Assembly: GCF_000758525.1 (NCBI RefSeq)
Contig: NZ_CP009241.1
Location: forward strand, 6,987,501 to 7,051,500
Direction of reading: 5' to 3'
Length of the DNA: 64,000 bases
Source of the DNA: Paenibacillus sp. FSL H7-0357
GTDB taxonomy: Bacteria > Bacillota > Bacilli > Paenibacillales > Paenibacillaceae
Below, piece after piece: positions 46,959 to 57,333 of the stretch (positions within the stretch are counted from its first letter, which is position 1; each line of letters starts with the position of its first letter). The position numbers were made by a program, and so were the translations under genes. The notes beneath the pieces were generated by a model. The model had not been told where the DNA came from. It ran no database searches and saw only the letters and a program-made list of their open reading frames with translations.

Positions 46959-48096
46959 CAGCATCACCCTCCACATCAGCTTCTTCATTGTTTATCAGGG
47001 GATCGCCCTGGCCAAGCGTGAGCTTCCGGGTAACAATATCGCCGTCGCTCTGCATAAGCAGATTTACCACCGCACCCGGTGCGTAGCTTTTGAAAAGTTC
47101 ATTAACATCCACTAAGGAGCCGACACGGTGGCCGTTAATCGCGTATAAAACATCCCCTTCAAGAATCCCTGCCTTGTCTGCTTCCGCAGAGATGACCTTC
47201 GTAACTGTTAAGGGATCTTGTGAGGGCAGGCCCACTAAGGCAGACCAGCTTTCCTCCAGCTCCAGGCCAAGACTTGGATGTTTTACCTCTCCATACTTGA
47301 ACAGCTGGTTCATAATGTACTGTACCGTATCAGACGGGATAGAAAATCCCATATTCTCTACGCCTACTGCGGCAAATTTCAGACTATTCACGCCCAGCAC
47401 CTCGCCTTTCATGCTGACGAGCGGACCGCCACTGTTGCCTGGATTAATCGCTGTATCACTCTGGATGAGCCGATAGGCAGCATCCACTGAACGGTTAAGA
47501 CCGCTGACCACCCCTACCGTGGCAGAATTTCGCAGCGAGAAGGAAATGGGTGTACCGATGGCAATCACTTTGTCGCCAACCTGAAGGCTGGCAGCAGATT
47601 GGGCAAATTTCGCAGGCTTTAATGCCTTGGCATTGATCTTGATCAGTGCCAGATCACTAACCTCATCCAGATACGTATTTGTGATGCTGTAGGACTTCGC
47701 GTCCGATGTAACGACCACAGCATTCTGCAGACCCTTCATCACATGCGCATTCGTAATAATCCAGCCGTTTGCCCTGACGATGATACCTGATCCATGGGAC
47801 AGATTAAAACGGTCATTGGGTGCATTAGAGCGATCTTCTGAATATTTGCCGATGATTCCTACTACCGACGGGGAAACCTCTTTGATAATTTGCGGTACCG
47901 GATCGGTTATCGAGGCTGCACTCTTTTTGCTGCCGGTCAGGGTACTTCCTATTTCTTTAATCTTTCCTGAAGACGATACATTCCCCGCAGTCTGCAAGCC
48001 ATCCGGAAACGGTGCCCCCTGCGCAGAAAGCGATCCGCCTCCTATTCCTGTCAGCAATACTCCGCACAGCAACAGTCCGAGGCTTTTCTTAACCAT
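46939..48096 (-). CDS. HtrA/DegP-like S1C serine protease with PDZ domain
   Basis: About 385 residues: signal peptide 1-25, trypsin-like domain with H118 (ITNAHVMKG), D148 (EVSDLALIKI) and S222 (INPGNSGGPLV), and one PDZ domain at the C-terminus (LGLELEESW ... ADKAGILEGDVLYAINGHRVGSLVDVNELF). It probably degrades or refolds exported proteins. ATG 48096 with GGGGGA five bases upstream; in-frame upstream codons lack a ribosome binding site and would spoil the signal peptide. The N-terminus is secreted rather than TM-anchored as in B. subtilis HtrA. First of a two-gene unit with the stalk protein. Confidence 0.9.
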   Translation of the reverse strand: MVKKSLGLLLCGVLLTGIGGGSLSAQGAPFPDGLQTAGNVSSSGKIKEIGSTLTGSKKSAASITDPVPQIIKEVSPSVVGIIGKYSEDRSNAPNDRFNLSHGSGIIVRANGWIITNAHVMKGLQNAVVVTSDAKSYSITNTYLDEVSDLALIKINAKALKPAKFAQSAASLQVGDKVIAIGTPISFSLRNSATVGVVSGLNRSVDAAYRLIQSDTAINPGNSGGPLVSMKGEVLGVNSLKFAAVGVENMGFSIPSDTVQYIMNQLFKYGEVKHPSLGLELEESWSALVGLPSQDPLTVTKVISAEADKAGILEGDVLYAINGHRVGSLVDVNELFKSYAPGAVVNLLMQSDGDIVTRKLTLGQGDPLINNEEADVEGDADGQAEE

Positions 48097-48196
48097 GTTC
48101 TTCCCCCATTTCCCCAGCCTTCGCCGGGCGCTCTCTCTGACCTTGTTCCAGATTGTACATAATGCAGTTGACTCATATGAAGACGTGCATAATTTG

Positions 48197-48242
48197 AAAA
48201 AGACGCCTTTAGTCACGCCAGACGGCGGTTAAAGGTGTCTTT
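48197..48242 (-). terminator. Terminator after the small membrane protein gene
   Basis: Minus strand AAAGACACCTTTA..CCGCC GTCT GGCG...TAAAGGCGTCTTTTTC. Confidence 0.78.
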
Positions 48243-48303
48243 GGGTAAACTTAAAATCTGCAATTGTTTTGACTTGAATTTGAAGCAGGGCAGTGTTCCT
48301 GTG

Positions 48304-48513
48304 TCAGCTTAACCAGTGCATAAGCATCGCGTAGTCCGAAACCGCAAATACCAGCAAGCTTACCACTCCGAAGCCAATCGCAAATTTGTTCTTCTGCGGA
48401 GCCCGCAGCAGCCGGATGACCCCAATGAGTATCAGGATGGTAAAGGCGATCATAAATACATCGAAGGTATGAAATTTAGACGGTTCTTGCGCAGCAGCTT
48501 CTGCAAGCAGCAT
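48304..48513 (-). CDS. Small two-TM membrane protein (possibly DUF2759-like)
   Basis: A 69-residue protein with TM helices at about 19-35 and 44-64 joined by a short basic loop (LLRAPQKNK). AGGAGG seven bases before ATG 48513 and its own terminator argue it is a real gene. Size and helix-loop-helix layout recall DUF2759 proteins of Bacillales, but I do not firmly recognise it. Function unknown. Confidence 0.7.
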   Translation of the reverse strand: MLLAEAAAQEPSKFHTFDVFMIAFTILILIGVIRLLRAPQKNKFAIGFGVVSLLVFAVSDYAMLMHWLS

Positions 48514-48959
48514 GGCATTACCTCCTCGAAAGTGTTGTCAAGCAAGTTCATCTAATCCATATCTCCCTCTATGTTATCGCTACCATTTCAGTGACGCAAT
48601 AGGAATTGCATAAATTTTATGTAAAAGTCACGATAAATATTTTTTAGCGCCGGATTCGGGATAATAATCATGATATTTTTCATTGACACCTTGTTTTTTA
48701 TTGATTTTTCAAAGAGCAAATTATATGTAAGGCTGTTTTCCATCTCTGCTAATCATTCAACGCAAATCCTTCTCTTTGAATCTTACTGCGGACATGCTCC
48801 CGATATGCCTGATTCAACTATTAAGCTGTCCTTATTTCTATAATGGCTTTCAAGCCTGTTTGAGGGTACAATGCTTGCTGACCTGGCCAAGTTTTAATTT
48901 GGCAAAGTGCAGAAAGACGGGCTGAACATTATCCGAATGATTATTGAAAAACAAGGCCT
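48514..48959. other. Gene-free intergenic stretch
   Basis: About 445 bases between the small membrane protein start and the uvrA terminator. A+T-rich, no ORF with a ribosome binding site on either strand. The only coding-like trace is a + strand frame from 48871 to 48969 interrupted by a TAA after eight codons; I cannot assign it. Confidence 0.5.
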
Positions 48960-49001
48960 AAAAAACTAAAAGAACCACGGCGAAAATGCTGTGGCTCTTT
49001 T
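48960..49001 (-). terminator. Terminator of uvrA
   Basis: Minus strand AAAAGAGCCACAGC ATTTTC GCCGTGGTTCTTTT followed by AGTTTTTT. Confidence 0.85.
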
Positions 49002-49019
49002 GTTCTTCATGAAGTGCAG

Positions 49020-51893
49020 TTATACTGTCTCCGACGTCTGCAGCTGCAGAGCTTCAGTCCGCTCCGTATCGCGGATCAGAATCGGCTTCAGGTATTTGCC
49101 GGTATAGGACTCTGCAACGGTGATTAACTTCTCTGGTGTCCCTGTAGCCAGTACCGTTCCCCCGCCGCTGCCGCCTTCCGGTCCCATATCAATAACATAA
49201 TCTGCCGTCTTAATCACATCGAGGTTATGTTCGATGACCAGAACGGATTCGCCGGAATCCACCAGGCGGTGCAGCACCTCCAGCAGGCGGCCGATGTCAT
49301 CCACATGCAGCCCTGTTGTCGGTTCATCCAGAATGTACAATGTCTTGCCGGTACTGCGGCGGTACAGCTCGGAAGCCAGCTTCACGCGCTGTGCTTCACC
49401 CCCGGACAACGTCGTTCCCGGCTGGCCAATCTTGATGTACCCAAGACCCACATCCAGCAAGGTCTGCATTTTGCGGTGGATACGCGGGATGTTCTGGAAG
49501 AACCCGGTTGCATCCTCTACCGTCATCTCCAGCACATCAGAGATGTTTTTGCCTTTGTATTTCACTTCCAGCGTTTCGCGGTTATAACGTTTGCCTTTGC
49601 ATACTTCGCAAGGCACATAGACATCCGGCAGGAAGTGCATTTCAATCTTGATAATTCCGTCTCCACGGCAGGCCTCGCAACGGCCGCCTTTGACGTTGAA
49701 GCTGAAGCGGCCCTTCTGGAATCCGCGCACCTTGGCTTCATTGGTTTTGGAGAATAGATCACGAATATCATCGAACACCCCGGTATAGGTAGCCGGATTG
49801 GAACGCGGCGTACGGCCGATCGGCGATTGGTCGATCTCTATGACCTTGTCCAAATTGTCCAGACCGCGAATTTCCTTATGCAGGCCGGGACGGACCTTAA
49901 CAGCCTTATTCAACTGACGAGCCAGGCTCTTATAGAGGATTTCATTAACCAGCGACGATTTGCCGGAACCGGAAACTCCAGTCACTGCAGTAAAGACACC
50001 TAACGGAATCTTGACATTTACATTCTTCAGGTTATTCTCTTTGGCTCCGCGAATTTCCAGCCAGCGGTCATCGGTTGGCCGCCGTTTGGACGTAACCGGA
50101 ATAAACTTGCGTCCGCTTAAGTACTCTCCGGTCAAGGAATTCGGGTCTTTCATGATTTCCTGCGGCGTCCCTTGGGCAATAACCTGTCCGCCGTGGATAC
50201 CGGCACCCGGTCCGATATCAATAATATAGTCTGCCGCCATCATCGTATCTTCATCATGCTCAACCACAATTAATGTGTTGCCGAGATCGCGCATATGCCC
50301 CAGTGTGGCGATCAGCCGGTCATTGTCTCGTTGATGCAGACCAATACTTGGCTCGTCCAGGATGTACAGAACGCCCATCAAGCTGGAGCCAATCTGCGTC
50401 GCCAATCGGATCCGCTGCGCCTCACCGCCGGAGAGTGAACCTGCCGCACGACTGAGTGTCAAATAATTCAGACCCACATTCACCAGGAAGCCAAGTCTGC
50501 TGCTAATCTCTTTCAGGATAAGATGGGCAATGGCCGTTTCCTTCTCGCTAAGCACCAGATTATCAAAGAAGTTCAAACAGTCGCCAATCGAGAGATCCGT
50601 AACATCCGCTACATTCTGCTCATTAATTGTGACCGCAAGAATTTCTTTCTTCAGCCGTTTGCCCTTGCACACATTACAAGGCTTGGCGCTCATAAAACCT
50701 TCGATAAACTCACGGATTCCATCCGATGCCGTATCGCGGTAACGTCGTTCCAGATTCGGAATAATTCCTTCAAAGGCAACCAGCGCATCTTTTTTCTGGC
50801 CAAAGTCATTTTCATACCGGAACCGGATCTTCTCGCTGCCTGTGCCGTGGAGCAGCTTGTTCATGTGTTCGGGAGTCAGGCTGCTCACAGGAACATTTTG
50901 TGGAATCTTAAAGTGCTCACAGACCGATTTCAGAAACTGCGGGTAGTAGTTCGATGTACTGCCGGTCCAGGCCAGAAATGCTCCTTCTTCAATCGATTTC
51001 TCGGAATCCGGAATTAATAGATCGGGATCGACAACCATATTCATACCAAGTCCATCACACTCTGGACAAGCGCCGAAAGGGCTGTTGAAGGAGAACATCC
51101 GCGGTGCCAGCTCTTCAATACTAAATCCGCATACCGGACAAGCAAAATTCGAACTGAACAGAAGTTCTTCCTGGCCGATAACATCAACCAGAATCTGTCC
51201 ACCCGAGAGCTTCAAGGCTGTTTCAAGCGAGTCGGTCAGACGAGTCTCCATATCATCCTTGATGACAATACGGTCAACCACGACCTCGATGGTATGCTTC
51301 TTGTTCTTCTCCAGTTGAATATCTTCAGTGACTTCCCGCAGCTCGCCGTCAACGCGCACACGGACAAACCCCTGCTTAGAGATGTCCGAGAACAGCCCCT
51401 TGTGTTCACCCTTGCGCCCGGAAATAACCGGTGCCAGAATCTGCAGCCGCGTCTTCTCGGGATACTGCATAATCCGGTCCACCATCTGTTCGACGGTCTG
51501 TGATGTAATTTCGATCCCGTGATCCGGACAATGAGGATGGCCGACCCGGGCAAACAACAGCCGCAAATAGTCATAAATCTCCGTAACCGTACCTACCGTT
51601 GAGCGCGGATTGCGGCTTGTAGTCTTCTGGTCGATCGATATTGCCGGAGATAATCCGTCGATGGAATCAACGTCCGGCTTCTCCATCTGGCCCAGGAACT
51701 GGCGGGCATACGCCGACAGGGACTCGACATAACGGCGCTGTCCCTCCGCGTAGATCGTATCGAACGCCAGCGACGATTTGCCGGAGCCGCTAAGTCCCGT
51801 AAGCACGACGAAGCGGTCCCGCGGAATCGTTACGTCAATGTTCTTGAGATTATGCGCCCTCGCGCCTTTGATTACTATATTTTCGTTCGCCAA
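49020..51893 (-). CDS. uvrA: Excinuclease ABC subunit A (UvrA)
   Basis: A 957-residue damage sensor with two ABC ATPase modules: Walker [15 protein letters not shown] (about 32-45) and [14 protein letters not shown] (about 640), signature [12 protein letters not shown] and [12 protein letters not shown], zinc fingers around CPVCGFS...CPECDG and CEACRGDGI...CEVCKGKRY. It works with UvrB in nucleotide excision repair. TTG start at 51893 with AAAGGAG eight bases upstream. Unlike many Bacillales, uvrB and uvrA are separated by 474 bases of repeat-rich DNA. Confidence 0.97.
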   Translation of the reverse strand: MANENIVIKGARAHNLKNIDVTIPRDRFVVLTGLSGSGKSSLAFDTIYAEGQRRYVESLSAYARQFLGQMEKPDVDSIDGLSPAISIDQKTTSRNPRSTVGTVTEIYDYLRLLFARVGHPHCPDHGIEITSQTVEQMVDRIMQYPEKTRLQILAPVISGRKGEHKGLFSDISKQGFVRVRVDGELREVTEDIQLEKNKKHTIEVVVDRIVIKDDMETRLTDSLETALKLSGGQILVDVIGQEELLFSSNFACPVCGFSIEELAPRMFSFNSPFGACPECDGLGMNMVVDPDLLIPDSEKSIEEGAFLAWTGSTSNYYPQFLKSVCEHFKIPQNVPVSSLTPEHMNKLLHGTGSEKIRFRYENDFGQKKDALVAFEGIIPNLERRYRDTASDGIREFIEGFMSAKPCNVCKGKRLKKEILAVTINEQNVADVTDLSIGDCLNFFDNLVLSEKETAIAHLILKEISSRLGFLVNVGLNYLTLSRAAGSLSGGEAQRIRLATQIGSSLMGVLYILDEPSIGLHQRDNDRLIATLGHMRDLGNTLIVVEHDEDTMMAADYIIDIGPGAGIHGGQVIAQGTPQEIMKDPNSLTGEYLSGRKFIPVTSKRRPTDDRWLEIRGAKENNLKNVNVKIPLGVFTAVTGVSGSGKSSLVNEILYKSLARQLNKAVKVRPGLHKEIRGLDNLDKVIEIDQSPIGRTPRSNPATYTGVFDDIRDLFSKTNEAKVRGFQKGRFSFNVKGGRCEACRGDGIIKIEMHFLPDVYVPCEVCKGKRYNRETLEVKYKGKNISDVLEMTVEDATGFFQNIPRIHRKMQTLLDVGLGYIKIGQPGTTLSGGEAQRVKLASELYRRSTGKTLYILDEPTTGLHVDDIGRLLEVLHRLVDSGESVLVIEHNLDVIKTADYVIDMGPEGGSGGGTVLATGTPEKLITVAESYTGKYLKPILIRDTERTEALQLQTSETV

Positions 51894-51920
51894 CGGTACC
51901 TCTCCTTTATATACATCATT

Positions 51921-51953
51921 TAGTTCAAAGCTAGTTCAAAGCTAGTTCAAAGC
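51921..51953. repeat. Three perfect tandem copies of an 11-bp unit upstream of uvrA
   Basis: TAGTTCAAAGC at 51921-51931, 51932-51942 and 51943-51953, about 30 bases before the uvrA start. The 11-base period is about one helical turn. Confidence 0.8.
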
Positions 51954-52174
51954 CTTATTTAAAAGCCACATTTCAAAATATTTTCGATCCCTCCCAAACC
52001 CTCCCTTCCAAGGGAGGACCCCAAGGGCTGCGCCCTCTGGACACCCGCAAGGTTGGCGAAGGAGATGGATGGGGCTGTACTTAGCTGTTAGGGTGCTCGG
52101 AGCGCTTGTCCCTAAAGGGACCGCTTCAACGTCCGTGCTCCGCTGGTCGGCACGCTGCATGCTGCTGCGTGCCG
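51954..52174. repeat. GC-rich hairpin-prone intergenic element between uvrB and uvrA
   Basis: Non-coding stretch with several small inverted repeats: CCTCCCTTCCAAGGGAGG near 52000, GGGCTGCGCCC near 52026, GTCCCTAAAGGGAC near 52110. It is much richer in G+C than the bases on either side and looks like a dispersed intergenic repeat of the BOX/REP kind. A short ORF can be read through it but has no ribosome binding site. Confidence 0.5.
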
Positions 52175-52292
52175 GGACGCTGTCCCTGACGGGATGCGCT
52201 AAAACTGAAAACTTTCAGGACGGTTGTCCCTGCGGGATGCGCTAAAACCGTTAATCACCAGGACGGCTGTCCCTGCGGGATGCGCTGACAAC
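52175..52292. repeat. Tandem 43-bp repeats (about 2.7 copies)
   Basis: Copies begin at 52175, 52218 and 52261, exactly 43 bases apart. Each has GGACGG.TGTCCCTGCGGGA followed by TGCGCTAAAAC (third copy TGCGCTGACAAC); the TCCCTGCGGGA core is self-complementary. It continues the GC-rich element to its left. No gene lies in 52293-52367. Confidence 0.8.
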
Positions 52293-52367
52293 AGGCAACA
52301 AAACAACGGAGCAGTTTATCTAAAAAGAACGGCCTGGGAAGCGCCGTTCCAGTACTCGCTTAAATAT

Positions 52368-54359
52368 TTACTCGGCACGTAGCTCCAGCAAAGCATCACG
52401 CAGCTCGGCGGCGCGCTCGAATTGCAGGTTCTTGGCAGCGTCCTTCATCTCGGCCTCCAGACGCTGCATCAGGCTTTGGCGGTCCTTCTTGCTCATCTTG
52501 CCGCCCACACCGGTGAGATATTCGGCTTTGGATTCGGCGACTTTGGTCGCCTCGATGATTTCGCGGATTTTCTTGTTGATCGTCGTCGGGGTGATTCCAT
52601 GCTTCTCATTATAGGCAATCTGGATCGCCCGGCGGCGTTCGGTTTCGCTCATAGCTTTCTCCATGGAATCCGTAATACGGTCACCATACATAATGACGCG
52701 GCCGCCTGAGTTACGGGCGGCACGGCCGATAGTCTGAATCAGTGAGCGTTCAGAACGGAGGAAACCTTCCTTGTCGGCGTCGAGAATCGCGACAAGGGAT
52801 ACCTCTGGCAAGTCCAGTCCTTCTCTTAATAAGTTGATACCCACGAGGACATGGAACGTACCGAGACGCAGATCACGCAGAATCGCCATCCGCTCCAGCG
52901 TCTTGATGTCAGAGTGCATATATCGGACCTTGATCCCGATCTCCTTGAAGTAATCGGTCAGATCCTCGGACATTTTTTTCGTAAGTGTCGTTACCAGTAC
53001 CCGTTCATCGCGTTCCACACGCTCGCGGATTTCACTGATCAGATCATCGATCTGGCCTTCTGTCGGACGCACCTCAATAATCGGATCAAGCAGACCGGTA
53101 GGGCGGATAATCTGCTGCACCATCGTATCGCAGTGTTCCATTTCGTATGGACCTGGCGTAGCGGATACATAGACAATCTGGCTTACCTTGTCTTCGAACT
53201 CCTCAAACTGAAGCGGCCGGTTATCCAGCGCTGACGGCAAGCGGAATCCATGCTCTACCAGAACGGTCTTCCGCGCACGGTCACCGTTATACATGGCCCT
53301 GATCTGCGGAAGGGTAACATGAGATTCATCAATAATAATCAGCATGTCATCCGGGAAGTAGTCCATCAAGGTATAAGGGGTTGCTCCCGGCTCACGGAAG
53401 GTAAGCGGTCCGGAATAGTTCTCAATCCCGGAGCAGAAGCCGACCTCCTTCATCATCTCGATGTCATAACGCGTCCGCTGCTCCAGCCGCTGGGCTTCCA
53501 GCAGCTTGCCTGCGTCGCGAAGAACGGCCAGCCGTTCCTCCAGTTCACGTTCAATGTTGACGATCGCAACCTTCATCGTTTCTTCCTGGGTTACAAAGTG
53601 AGATGCCGGAAAGATCGCGATATGCTCACGTTCACCGATTAATTCTCCGGTCAGCACGTCAATCTCGGTAATCCGTTCAATCTCGTCGCCAAACAATTCT
53701 ACCCGGATGGCATGTTCTCCCTGTGAAGCCGGGAAGATCTCAACCACATCGCCGCGCACACGGAATGTACCGCGGACAAAATTTATGTCATTGCGCTGAT
53801 ACTGGATATCTACTAGTCTGCTTAAGATCTGGTTGCGCGGCTTCTCCATCCCTACCCGCAGCGAGAGCAGGAGGCTTCCGTATTCCTTCGGCGAACCGAG
53901 GCCGTAAATGCAGGATACGCTCGCTACAATAATAACATCGCGCCGTTCAAACAATGAACTGGTCGCGGAGTGGCGCAGCTTATCTATCTCTTCATTGATG
54001 CTGGAATCTTTCTCGATGTAGGTGTCGGAGGAGGGAATGTAAGCCTCTGGCTGGTAGTAATCGTAGTAACTGACGAAGTAATCTACCGAATTGTTCGGAA
54101 AAAACTCTTTGAATTCACTCGCCAGCTGCGCAGCAAGCGTCTTGTTGTGCGCAATTACCAGCGTGGGGCGGTTTAACTTGGAAATCACTTGCGCGACGGT
54201 GAATGTCTTACCTGTACCCGTCGCTCCCAGCAGCGTCTGGTGCTTCTTGCCCTGCCGGATGCCGTCCAATAATTCCTCAATGGCATGAGGCTGATCGCCC
54301 TGGGGTGTGTATTCGGACTCCAGTTCAAAAGTCTTCGTACTGACGACAATATCGCTCAT
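52368..54359 (-). CDS. uvrB: Excinuclease ABC subunit B (UvrB)
   Basis: A 663-residue helicase-like repair protein: [14 protein letters not shown] (Walker A), beta-hairpin region [53 protein letters not shown] [21 protein letters not shown], and a C-terminal UVR domain ([22 protein letters not shown]) that meets UvrC. ATG 54359 with GGGGAG eight bases upstream. A LexA/DinR-like site lies about 100 bases upstream. Confidence 0.97.
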   Translation of the reverse strand: MSDIVVSTKTFELESEYTPQGDQPHAIEELLDGIRQGKKHQTLLGATGTGKTFTVAQVISKLNRPTLVIAHNKTLAAQLASEFKEFFPNNSVDYFVSYYDYYQPEAYIPSSDTYIEKDSSINEEIDKLRHSATSSLFERRDVIIVASVSCIYGLGSPKEYGSLLLSLRVGMEKPRNQILSRLVDIQYQRNDINFVRGTFRVRGDVVEIFPASQGEHAIRVELFGDEIERITEIDVLTGELIGEREHIAIFPASHFVTQEETMKVAIVNIERELEERLAVLRDAGKLLEAQRLEQRTRYDIEMMKEVGFCSGIENYSGPLTFREPGATPYTLMDYFPDDMLIIIDESHVTLPQIRAMYNGDRARKTVLVEHGFRLPSALDNRPLQFEEFEDKVSQIVYVSATPGPYEMEHCDTMVQQIIRPTGLLDPIIEVRPTEGQIDDLISEIRERVERDERVLVTTLTKKMSEDLTDYFKEIGIKVRYMHSDIKTLERMAILRDLRLGTFHVLVGINLLREGLDLPEVSLVAILDADKEGFLRSERSLIQTIGRAARNSGGRVIMYGDRITDSMEKAMSETERRRAIQIAYNEKHGITPTTINKKIREIIEATKVAESKAEYLTGVGGKMSKKDRQSLMQRLEAEMKDAAKNLQFERAAELRDALLELRAE

Positions 54360-54457
54360 TTGCCCGTCTCCCCTCTATCGTCTAAAATATAGTAGTATAG
54401 TATAATTGTGGCCCTAAGTACTGGCTCTCCATACAATCCTGAAAAATATGGAAGATA

Positions 54458-54471
54458 AGAATACTTGTTCC
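54458..54471 (-). promoter_or_regulatory. Possible LexA (DinR) box upstream of uvrB
   Basis: Minus strand GGAACAAGTATTCT matches 11 of 14 positions of the Bacillus consensus CGAAC-RNRY-GTTYC. It lies in the 181-base divergent gap between uvrB and motA, rather far from the TATACT-type -10 candidates near 54394-54404. Confidence 0.35.
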
Positions 54472-54540
54472 CGTTTATTATACAGTGTTGCCTACATTCA
54501 TGCAAACCATAATATATAGAAAAGTAAGGAGTCATAACCT

Positions 54541-55326
54541 ATGGATATCACCGCAATTATCGGCCTCCTGGCTGGACTGGCCGCTATGATCGGCGGCTTC
54601 TTTTGGGAAGGAGGCAATCTCTCCGGATTGCTGCAGCCTAATGCTGCACTGATTGTCTTTGGCGGCACATTGGCCGCTGTTCTCATCAGCTTTCCCGCAT
54701 CTAAACTGCGCCACATTCCTGCTGCTCTGCGCATGGCCTTCGGCAGGCATCCGGACCTGAATGAGCAGAACGCGGAGGAGCTGATCTCCATGGCTGCTAT
54801 TACCCGGCGCGGCGGTGTGCTCCTGCTGGAGCAAAAAGCCGAAGAACATCCCAATCCCTTTACCCGTGAAGGATTGCTGCTGATCGTCGACGGCACAGAT
54901 GCTGACGAGGTTCGCCAGATTCTGGAGCTGGACATGGATGCCAAAGAGTTGAAGTACAACGGCTACGCCAAAATTTTTGAGGCGGCCGGAGGCTACGCAC
55001 CAACGATGGGGATTATCGGGACGGTCATGGGACTGATCCATGTACTCAGCAATCTGACCGACCCTTCCAATCTGGGAGCATCCATCGCAGTCGCTTTTAC
55101 AGCGACGCTTTATGGTGTAGCCAGCGCTAATCTAATATTTTTACCCATTGCCTCCAAGATCAAATCCCGCAGCCAAACCGAGCTGGCTGGCATGGAGATG
55201 CTGCTGGTAGGCATTCTGGCCCTGCAGAACGGGGATCATCCGCAGCTGGTGCGCAAGAAGCTTAGCTCCTTCACTGCGGATTCTGAAGGAAGCCGTAAGC
55301 GTGAGTATGCAAGAGGGCTGCTATGA
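54541..55326 (+). CDS. motA: Flagellar motor stator protein MotA
   Basis: A 261-residue, four-TM stator subunit: TM1-2 about 2-50 (GGTLAAVLISFP), cytoplasmic loop with RRGGVLLLEQKAEE, and the TM3-4 region with GYAPTMGIIGTVMGLI (conserved proline) and FTATLYGVASANLIFLPIASKIK (second conserved proline). Conducts protons (or sodium) with MotB to drive flagellar rotation. ATG 54541 with AAGGAG nine bases upstream; overlaps motB by the sequence ATGA. No other flagellar genes are in the window. Confidence 0.93.
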   Translation: MDITAIIGLLAGLAAMIGGFFWEGGNLSGLLQPNAALIVFGGTLAAVLISFPASKLRHIPAALRMAFGRHPDLNEQNAEELISMAAITRRGGVLLLEQKAEEHPNPFTREGLLLIVDGTDADEVRQILELDMDAKELKYNGYAKIFEAAGGYAPTMGIIGTVMGLIHVLSNLTDPSNLGASIAVAFTATLYGVASANLIFLPIASKIKSRSQTELAGMEMLLVGILALQNGDHPQLVRKKLSSFTADSEGSRKREYARGLL

Positions 55327-56153
55327 GGCAGAGAAACCGGCGTAAGCAGCACGCCGAAGGCCGGGAGAGCAATGACCGCTGGATGATCACTTATGCCGAT
55401 CTCATTACACTTTTACTTATATTTTTCGTCATCATGTACGCCATGAGCAGTCTGGACGTGCAGAAATACAAGATTGTCACCGGTTCCCTTTCGGAAACGT
55501 TCAGGAGCGGCAACCCCGTGCTTGAAGGTGGCGATGGCATTCTGGAGAGCCAACAAGAAACGGAAAACAGCGGCTCAACTAACAGTCAGGATAATGGAAC
55601 AGGAAGCGAAGCTGCAGGCACAGCCAATGCCGGAGAGACGGCTCAGCCGCCTTCGTCACGTGAACTGGCTTTCAAGGAACAGGAAGCAAAGCTGGCCTCA
55701 TTGATGGGCGTCATCACCAAATATGTTGAAGACAACAACCTCGGGGATCAGATCTTTGTTGCAGATAAACCTCAGGGCATTGCCATTACGCTTAGCGACC
55801 GGTTCCTGTTCGATGCCGGCAAAGCCGAGCTGAAAGCACCTGCATTCCCTGCGCTCCGCCAGCTCTCAGGCCTGTTCCGCGGCATAGGCGCATCCATCAG
55901 CATTGAGGGGCATACCGACAATACCCCGGTGTCGGTTGGCTCACGCTATAACGACAACTGGGAGCTGTCAGGCGCGCGGGCACTCTCCATCCTGCGTTTC
56001 TTCCTCGACAATGAAGGACTGGATCCGGATACCTTCCAGTATGCCGGCTATGCCGATACCCGGCCCGCTGCCGACAATACTACGCTGCTTGGAAAACAGA
56101 AAAACCGCCGCGTCGAGCTAATCGTGCTGCGGCAGCTTCAAGACGAAGAATAA
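55323..56153 (+). CDS. motB: Flagellar motor stator protein MotB
   Basis: A 276-residue protein: cytoplasmic basic start, one TM with DRWMITYADLITLLLIFFVIMYAMS, where D26 is the ion-carrying aspartate, a Gly/Asn/Ser-rich linker (about 65-110) and an OmpA-like peptidoglycan-binding domain (FLFDAGKAELKAPAFPAL, IEGHTDNTPV, NWELSGARALSILRFF, KNRRVELIV). It anchors the stator to the wall. Coupled to motA by a four-base overlap. Confidence 0.93.
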   Translation: MRQRNRRKQHAEGRESNDRWMITYADLITLLLIFFVIMYAMSSLDVQKYKIVTGSLSETFRSGNPVLEGGDGILESQQETENSGSTNSQDNGTGSEAAGTANAGETAQPPSSRELAFKEQEAKLASLMGVITKYVEDNNLGDQIFVADKPQGIAITLSDRFLFDAGKAELKAPAFPALRQLSGLFRGIGASISIEGHTDNTPVSVGSRYNDNWELSGARALSILRFFLDNEGLDPDTFQYAGYADTRPAADNTTLLGKQKNRRVELIVLRQLQDEE

Positions 56154-56222
56154 TTCCGCCTATCAGCCCAGAACAGCAGATGATGAAAGGTTACATTTGC
56201 TTCTAAAGGAGTCTGAATAGGT

Positions 56223-56858
56223 ATGGAAACTCTAAACGGAACATCACCTGATCCCACCCGATTTTTAAAAAATCTGCAGCTGCTAGTCTCGCTATTGGTT
56301 ACCGCGTTTCTCCAGGGAATCATTACGTTCTTCGTTGGGGGCATGGCTTATTTCCTTTTACTCTCGTCGTACTCCCTTTTCTGGGGCGAACAAGCCAAGG
56401 TGTATCCGCTAAGCAAGCTGATTCAAATCGCCGTTCGTTTTTTGCTTGCGGGCGGCGCTTTTGCCTTGCCCTGGCTGGGAGTCTGGTGGATGCTCTACGG
56501 TCTGGCCGACAACGGACGCATCCGCTGCTTTTTTCTGCACCTGTTTTTCGCTTATGTGCCGCTTGTGGTTATCTTTTTGCAGCTTGATCCCGTGTATTAC
56601 CCGGACACAATGATCCCCAGCTCAGCCGGTGAGATGACCTTTTTTGTCTGCATGGCCATGGCAGCTGTCCTGCTGTATCCCTTTTACTCTATCGGCGTTT
56701 ATTACTTTGTGCTCAGACCGGCTGCACCCCCTCGCAAAATCTACAGATTTATCCTTTTATGCTGTTTATTCGTCCTGATTAGCCTTGCACTGCTGCCCCT
56801 CTTGTGGCGGATGGCTCCACATTTTTATCCGGGACTTGCAGATTTTCCAAGCCGCTGA
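56223..56858 (+). CDS. Hypothetical membrane protein, about five TM helices
   Basis: A 211-residue hydrophobic protein not recognised as any family. Helices are visible at about 18-50 (one long or two), 62-90, 103-120, 137-162 and 172-192; loops are short and the C-terminus ends in DFPSR. ATG 56223 has AAGGAG eleven bases upstream, 69 bases after motB, so it may be read with motAB. No catalytic motif is visible. Confidence 0.7.
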   Translation: METLNGTSPDPTRFLKNLQLLVSLLVTAFLQGIITFFVGGMAYFLLLSSYSLFWGEQAKVYPLSKLIQIAVRFLLAGGAFALPWLGVWWMLYGLADNGRIRCFFLHLFFAYVPLVVIFLQLDPVYYPDTMIPSSAGEMTFFVCMAMAAVLLYPFYSIGVYYFVLRPAAPPRKIYRFILLCCLFVLISLALLPLLWRMAPHFYPGLADFPSR

Positions 56859-56865
56859 AAGCGCA

Positions 56866-56930
56866 AAAAGACAGACTTCTCACATTAGTGCAGCTAATGC
56901 GCGAAATCCGTCTTTAATAATTTTTTTATA
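56866..56930. terminator. Terminator between the membrane protein gene and gcvH
   Basis: AAAGAC.GA..TC..CATTAG TGCA CTAATG..GA..TC.GTCTTT with a T-rich right flank; stem mismatches are present. Serves the convergent genes. Confidence 0.6.
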
Positions 56931-56940
56931 AAACCAATTG

Positions 56941-57333
56941 CTATTCCCCAACCCGTTCACGGTAAGCGGCTGCGTCCAGCAATCCCGATACGGCGTCGGC
57001 ATACTCGCCTTCGATCTCCAGTTCAAAAATCCAGCCCCCGCTGTACGGCTGATCGTTAATCAGCTCCGGGCTGTTCTCCAGTGCATCGTTAATCTTGGTC
57101 ACCGTTCCCGATACCGGTGAATATAATTCGGAAACCGTCTTCACGGATTCAATGCTGCCTACGCTGTCCCCGGCAGAAATAGCCGATCCAACTTCAGGAA
57201 ATTCCACAAATACGATATCGCCTAGTAAATGCTGGGCATGGTCCGTAATCCCAACACGTATTAAACGTCCTTCGCCCTGCTGCGCCCATTCATGCTCCTC
57301 GCTGTACAGCAGGTTATCTAGCACTTCACTCAT
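56941..57333 (-). CDS. gcvH: Glycine cleavage system H protein
   Basis: A 130-residue lipoyl carrier: LYSEEHEWA, VGITDHAQHLLGDIVFVEFPEVG, SIESVKTVSELYSPVSG with lipoylated K65, and NDQPYSGGWIFELE. It shuttles the aminomethyl group between P, T and L proteins. ATG 57333 lies six bases after GAGGCGG; an in-frame ATG at 57348 is upstream of that site. Transcribed opposite to gcvT-PA-PB. A TTGACA (57402-57407) with TAGTCT 18 bases on could be its promoter. Confidence 0.94.
   Translation of the reverse strand: MSEVLDNLLYSEEHEWAQQGEGRLIRVGITDHAQHLLGDIVFVEFPEVGSAISAGDSVGSIESVKTVSELYSPVSGTVTKINDALENSPELINDQPYSGGWIFELEIEGEYADAVSGLLDAAAYRERVGE

Noticed and set aside
48871..48969. Plus-strand coding-like remnant before the uvrA terminator
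   Set aside because: Interrupted after eight codons, too short, no match I can recognise; only mentioned in the intergenic entry.
51942..52160. 72-codon minus-strand frame in the uvrB-uvrA gap
   Set aside because: Lies entirely in repeat-rich non-coding DNA, lacks a ribosome binding site and has no protein-like pattern.
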